DNA of 23,970 bases, from positions 1 to 23,970 of the forward strand of contig JAEWHU010000256.1 in the NCBI GenBank assembly GCA_023387635.1. Reading direction: 5' to 3'. The position numbers and the translations under genes are program-made. Origin of the DNA: Bacillota bacterium (GTDB taxonomy: Bacteria; Bacillota; Clostridia; Lachnospirales; Lachnospiraceae). Below the pieces are notes generated by a model that did no database searches, was not told the origin of the DNA, and worked only from the letters and a program-made list of their open reading frames with translations. This document shows positions 23,175 to 23,970 of this stretch, in pieces (within the stretch, counting starts at the first letter, position 1; every line of letters starts with the position of its first letter).

Positions 23175-23312
23175 CTATGTGTTAAATTTACTCTTACCTG
23201 GGTTTTTCTTATTATTTCTATTATGATTTTGATTTTCTTCTGCTATTGTTGTTTGTCCATTTGCTTTTGCTTTGCGTACTTCTTTTTTATCAATTTGACT
23301 ATCTTTTGGCAT
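23175..23312 (-). CDS. 45-aa basic small protein of unknown function
   Basis: A 45-residue frame from ATG 23312 has AAAGGAG upstream. It begins MPKDSQIDKKEVRKAKANG and ends KKNPGKSKFNT. It is strongly basic and rich in Asn, Gln and Lys, with no Cys and no membrane segment. Its tail (EENQNHNRNNKKNPGK) loosely resembles that of the 53-aa protein at 12241-12402 (ENQNQTYNSKKEGLGPN). It is first of a two-gene small-protein operon. Confidence 0.65.
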   Translation of the reverse strand: MPKDSQIDKKEVRKAKANGQTTIAEENQNHNRNNKKNPGKSKFNT

Positions 23313-23562
23313 ATAATCTCCTTTCAAGTATTAGGACTCAGGAGTTAAAAGTCTAATTTTTATTTTCGAATGAATATAAGTGTATAAAATTCTTTCGGCT
23401 TGTCTTTCCTTCAATCGATATCTTAACTCGAGTCGTATTAGGTAATTGCGAAACTCTTTATTTGTACGATATCATAGACAAAAAATATTTATATAGAGAT
23501 ACATTTATATAATTGCCTTTGCTATATCTTTTAATTCTCTTTTTTTTAAATACCATAAACTA
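23313..23562. other. Intergenic region between small-protein operon and gpmA
   Basis: Divergent spacer of AT-rich DNA. It contains a MITE end (23438-23471) and presumably the promoter of the small-protein pair, which was not located with confidence. No RNA gene was seen. Confidence 0.4.
23438..23471. repeat. Solo end of the MITE family found at 7238-7390
   Basis: TTAGGTAATTGCGAAACT at 23438-23455 is identical to the left terminal repeat of the MITE. The following CTTTATTTGTACGA matches the inner part of the other element's right end (TTTTATTTATACGA) at 12 of 14 positions. A possible decayed partner end, AATTGCC, lies at 23511-23517. The rest of the element is missing or degraded. Confidence 0.7.
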
Positions 23563-23591
23563 TTGACATATGGTAATAAAAATGTTAAATT
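23563..23591 (+). promoter_or_regulatory. Promoter for gpmA
   Basis: A perfect TTGACA (23563-23568), 17-bp spacer and TAAATT (23586-23591) lie about 180 bp before the gpmA start, leaving a long untranslated leader with no recognised fold. Confidence 0.6.
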
Positions 23592-23770
23592 TTACCTAAA
23601 TTATTTATTTGCAAAAATGTTTTATTAGGATTATAACTATCATAGATAATTAAAATACAGTATTACATGGTATTATTGTGACTACTTGCATTTTAAATAT
23701 TTTAAAACAATTAGAAGTATCATAAAATATAAAACATTTTAAAAGTATATCTCTGAAAGGATGGTGTCAT

Positions 23771-23970
23771 ATGAAATTAGTCATTATTAGACATGGAGAA
23801 AGTGAATGGAATAAATTGAATTTATTCACAGGTTGGATGGATGTAGAGTTATCTGACAAAGGAAAAGAAGAAGCTACAAAGGCAGGATTGTTATTAAAAC
23901 AAGAGAATTTTGATTTTGATATATGTTATACTTCTTACTTAAAACGAGCAATTCACACATTAAATAGAGT
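23771..23970 (+). CDS. gpmA: 2,3-bisphosphoglycerate-dependent phosphoglycerate mutase (partial, runs off right edge)
   Basis: The first 66 residues are present. MKLVIIRHGESEWNKLNLFTGW contains the histidine-phosphatase signature RHGESEWN with catalytic His8, then VELSDKGKEEA and YTSYLKRAIHTLN, typical of GpmA, which interconverts 3- and 2-phosphoglycerate. GAAAGGATGG precedes the ATG at 23771. The gene is cut by the window end. The start at 23771 fits the family N-terminus exactly; an ATG at 23761 is in another frame. Confidence 0.93.
   Translation, partial: MKLVIIRHGESEWNKLNLFTGWMDVELSDKGKEEATKAGLLLKQENFDFDICYTSYLKRAIHTLNR

Noticed and set aside
22953..23348. 131-codon plus-strand ORF rich in Phe, Ile and Tyr
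   Set aside because: It runs antisense across two small minus-strand genes that have good ribosome sites, has none itself, and its start lies in a tandem repeat.
23461..23520. Full second MITE with two intact ends
   Set aside because: The putative right end matches at only about 11 of 18 positions and no target duplication could be seen, so only the left end is claimed.

Overview
The window is AT-rich, with Shine-Dalgarno-led genes, tight operons and several glycolytic, Fe-S and siderophore genes typical of an anaerobic Gram-positive. The YclNOPQ-type importer, SufCBDSU cluster, split LysO, small Lys-rich proteins and an orphan [FeFe]-hydrogenase-like protein together suggest a Clostridia member, probably Lachnospiraceae. 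This is inferred from gene content; no rRNA or marker gene is present.

Layout. 1-3595 (minus): a partial GNAT acetyltransferase behind a small lipoprotein, a two-piece LysO lysine exporter, and pyruvate kinase. 3596-8170 (plus): a 30-codon small ORF, a Na+/phosphate cotransporter with PhoU-like domains, an internally duplicated DUF1538 membrane protein, and a protein made of two fused PII-like domains. A 153-bp MITE-like element with 18-bp inverted ends and a 10-bp target duplication sits between the last two genes. 8206-12092 (minus): a four-gene siderophore importer with a Fur-box-like promoter. 12241-13113: a 53-aa Lys-rich protein and an HD phosphohydrolase that appears to start at AUU. 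13292-17235 (minus): CoA-disulfide reductase fused to rhodanese, a YgiD/LigB-type dioxygenase-family protein, and an [FeFe]-hydrogenase-like ferredoxin protein. 17507-22847 (minus): the sufCBDSU Fe-S assembly operon with a good promoter. 22995-23312 (minus): two more small basic proteins. 23771 to the edge (plus): the start of phosphoglycerate mutase.

Working together. The importer brings in ferric siderophore, SUF builds Fe-S clusters, and the hydrogenase-like protein would consume them. CoA-disulfide reductase and rhodanese handle thiol and sulfane sulfur. Pyruvate kinase and phosphoglycerate mutase are glycolytic. The plus-strand block looks like an ion/solute transport module with its own PII-type sensor.

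The most interesting items are the DUF1538/double-PII pair, the MITE that has split that pair, and a duplicated ~112-bp structured element. That element lies directly in front of both yclN and sufD, separating an SD-like GGAG from the start codon in each case. All function calls come from reading the sequence; no searches were run.
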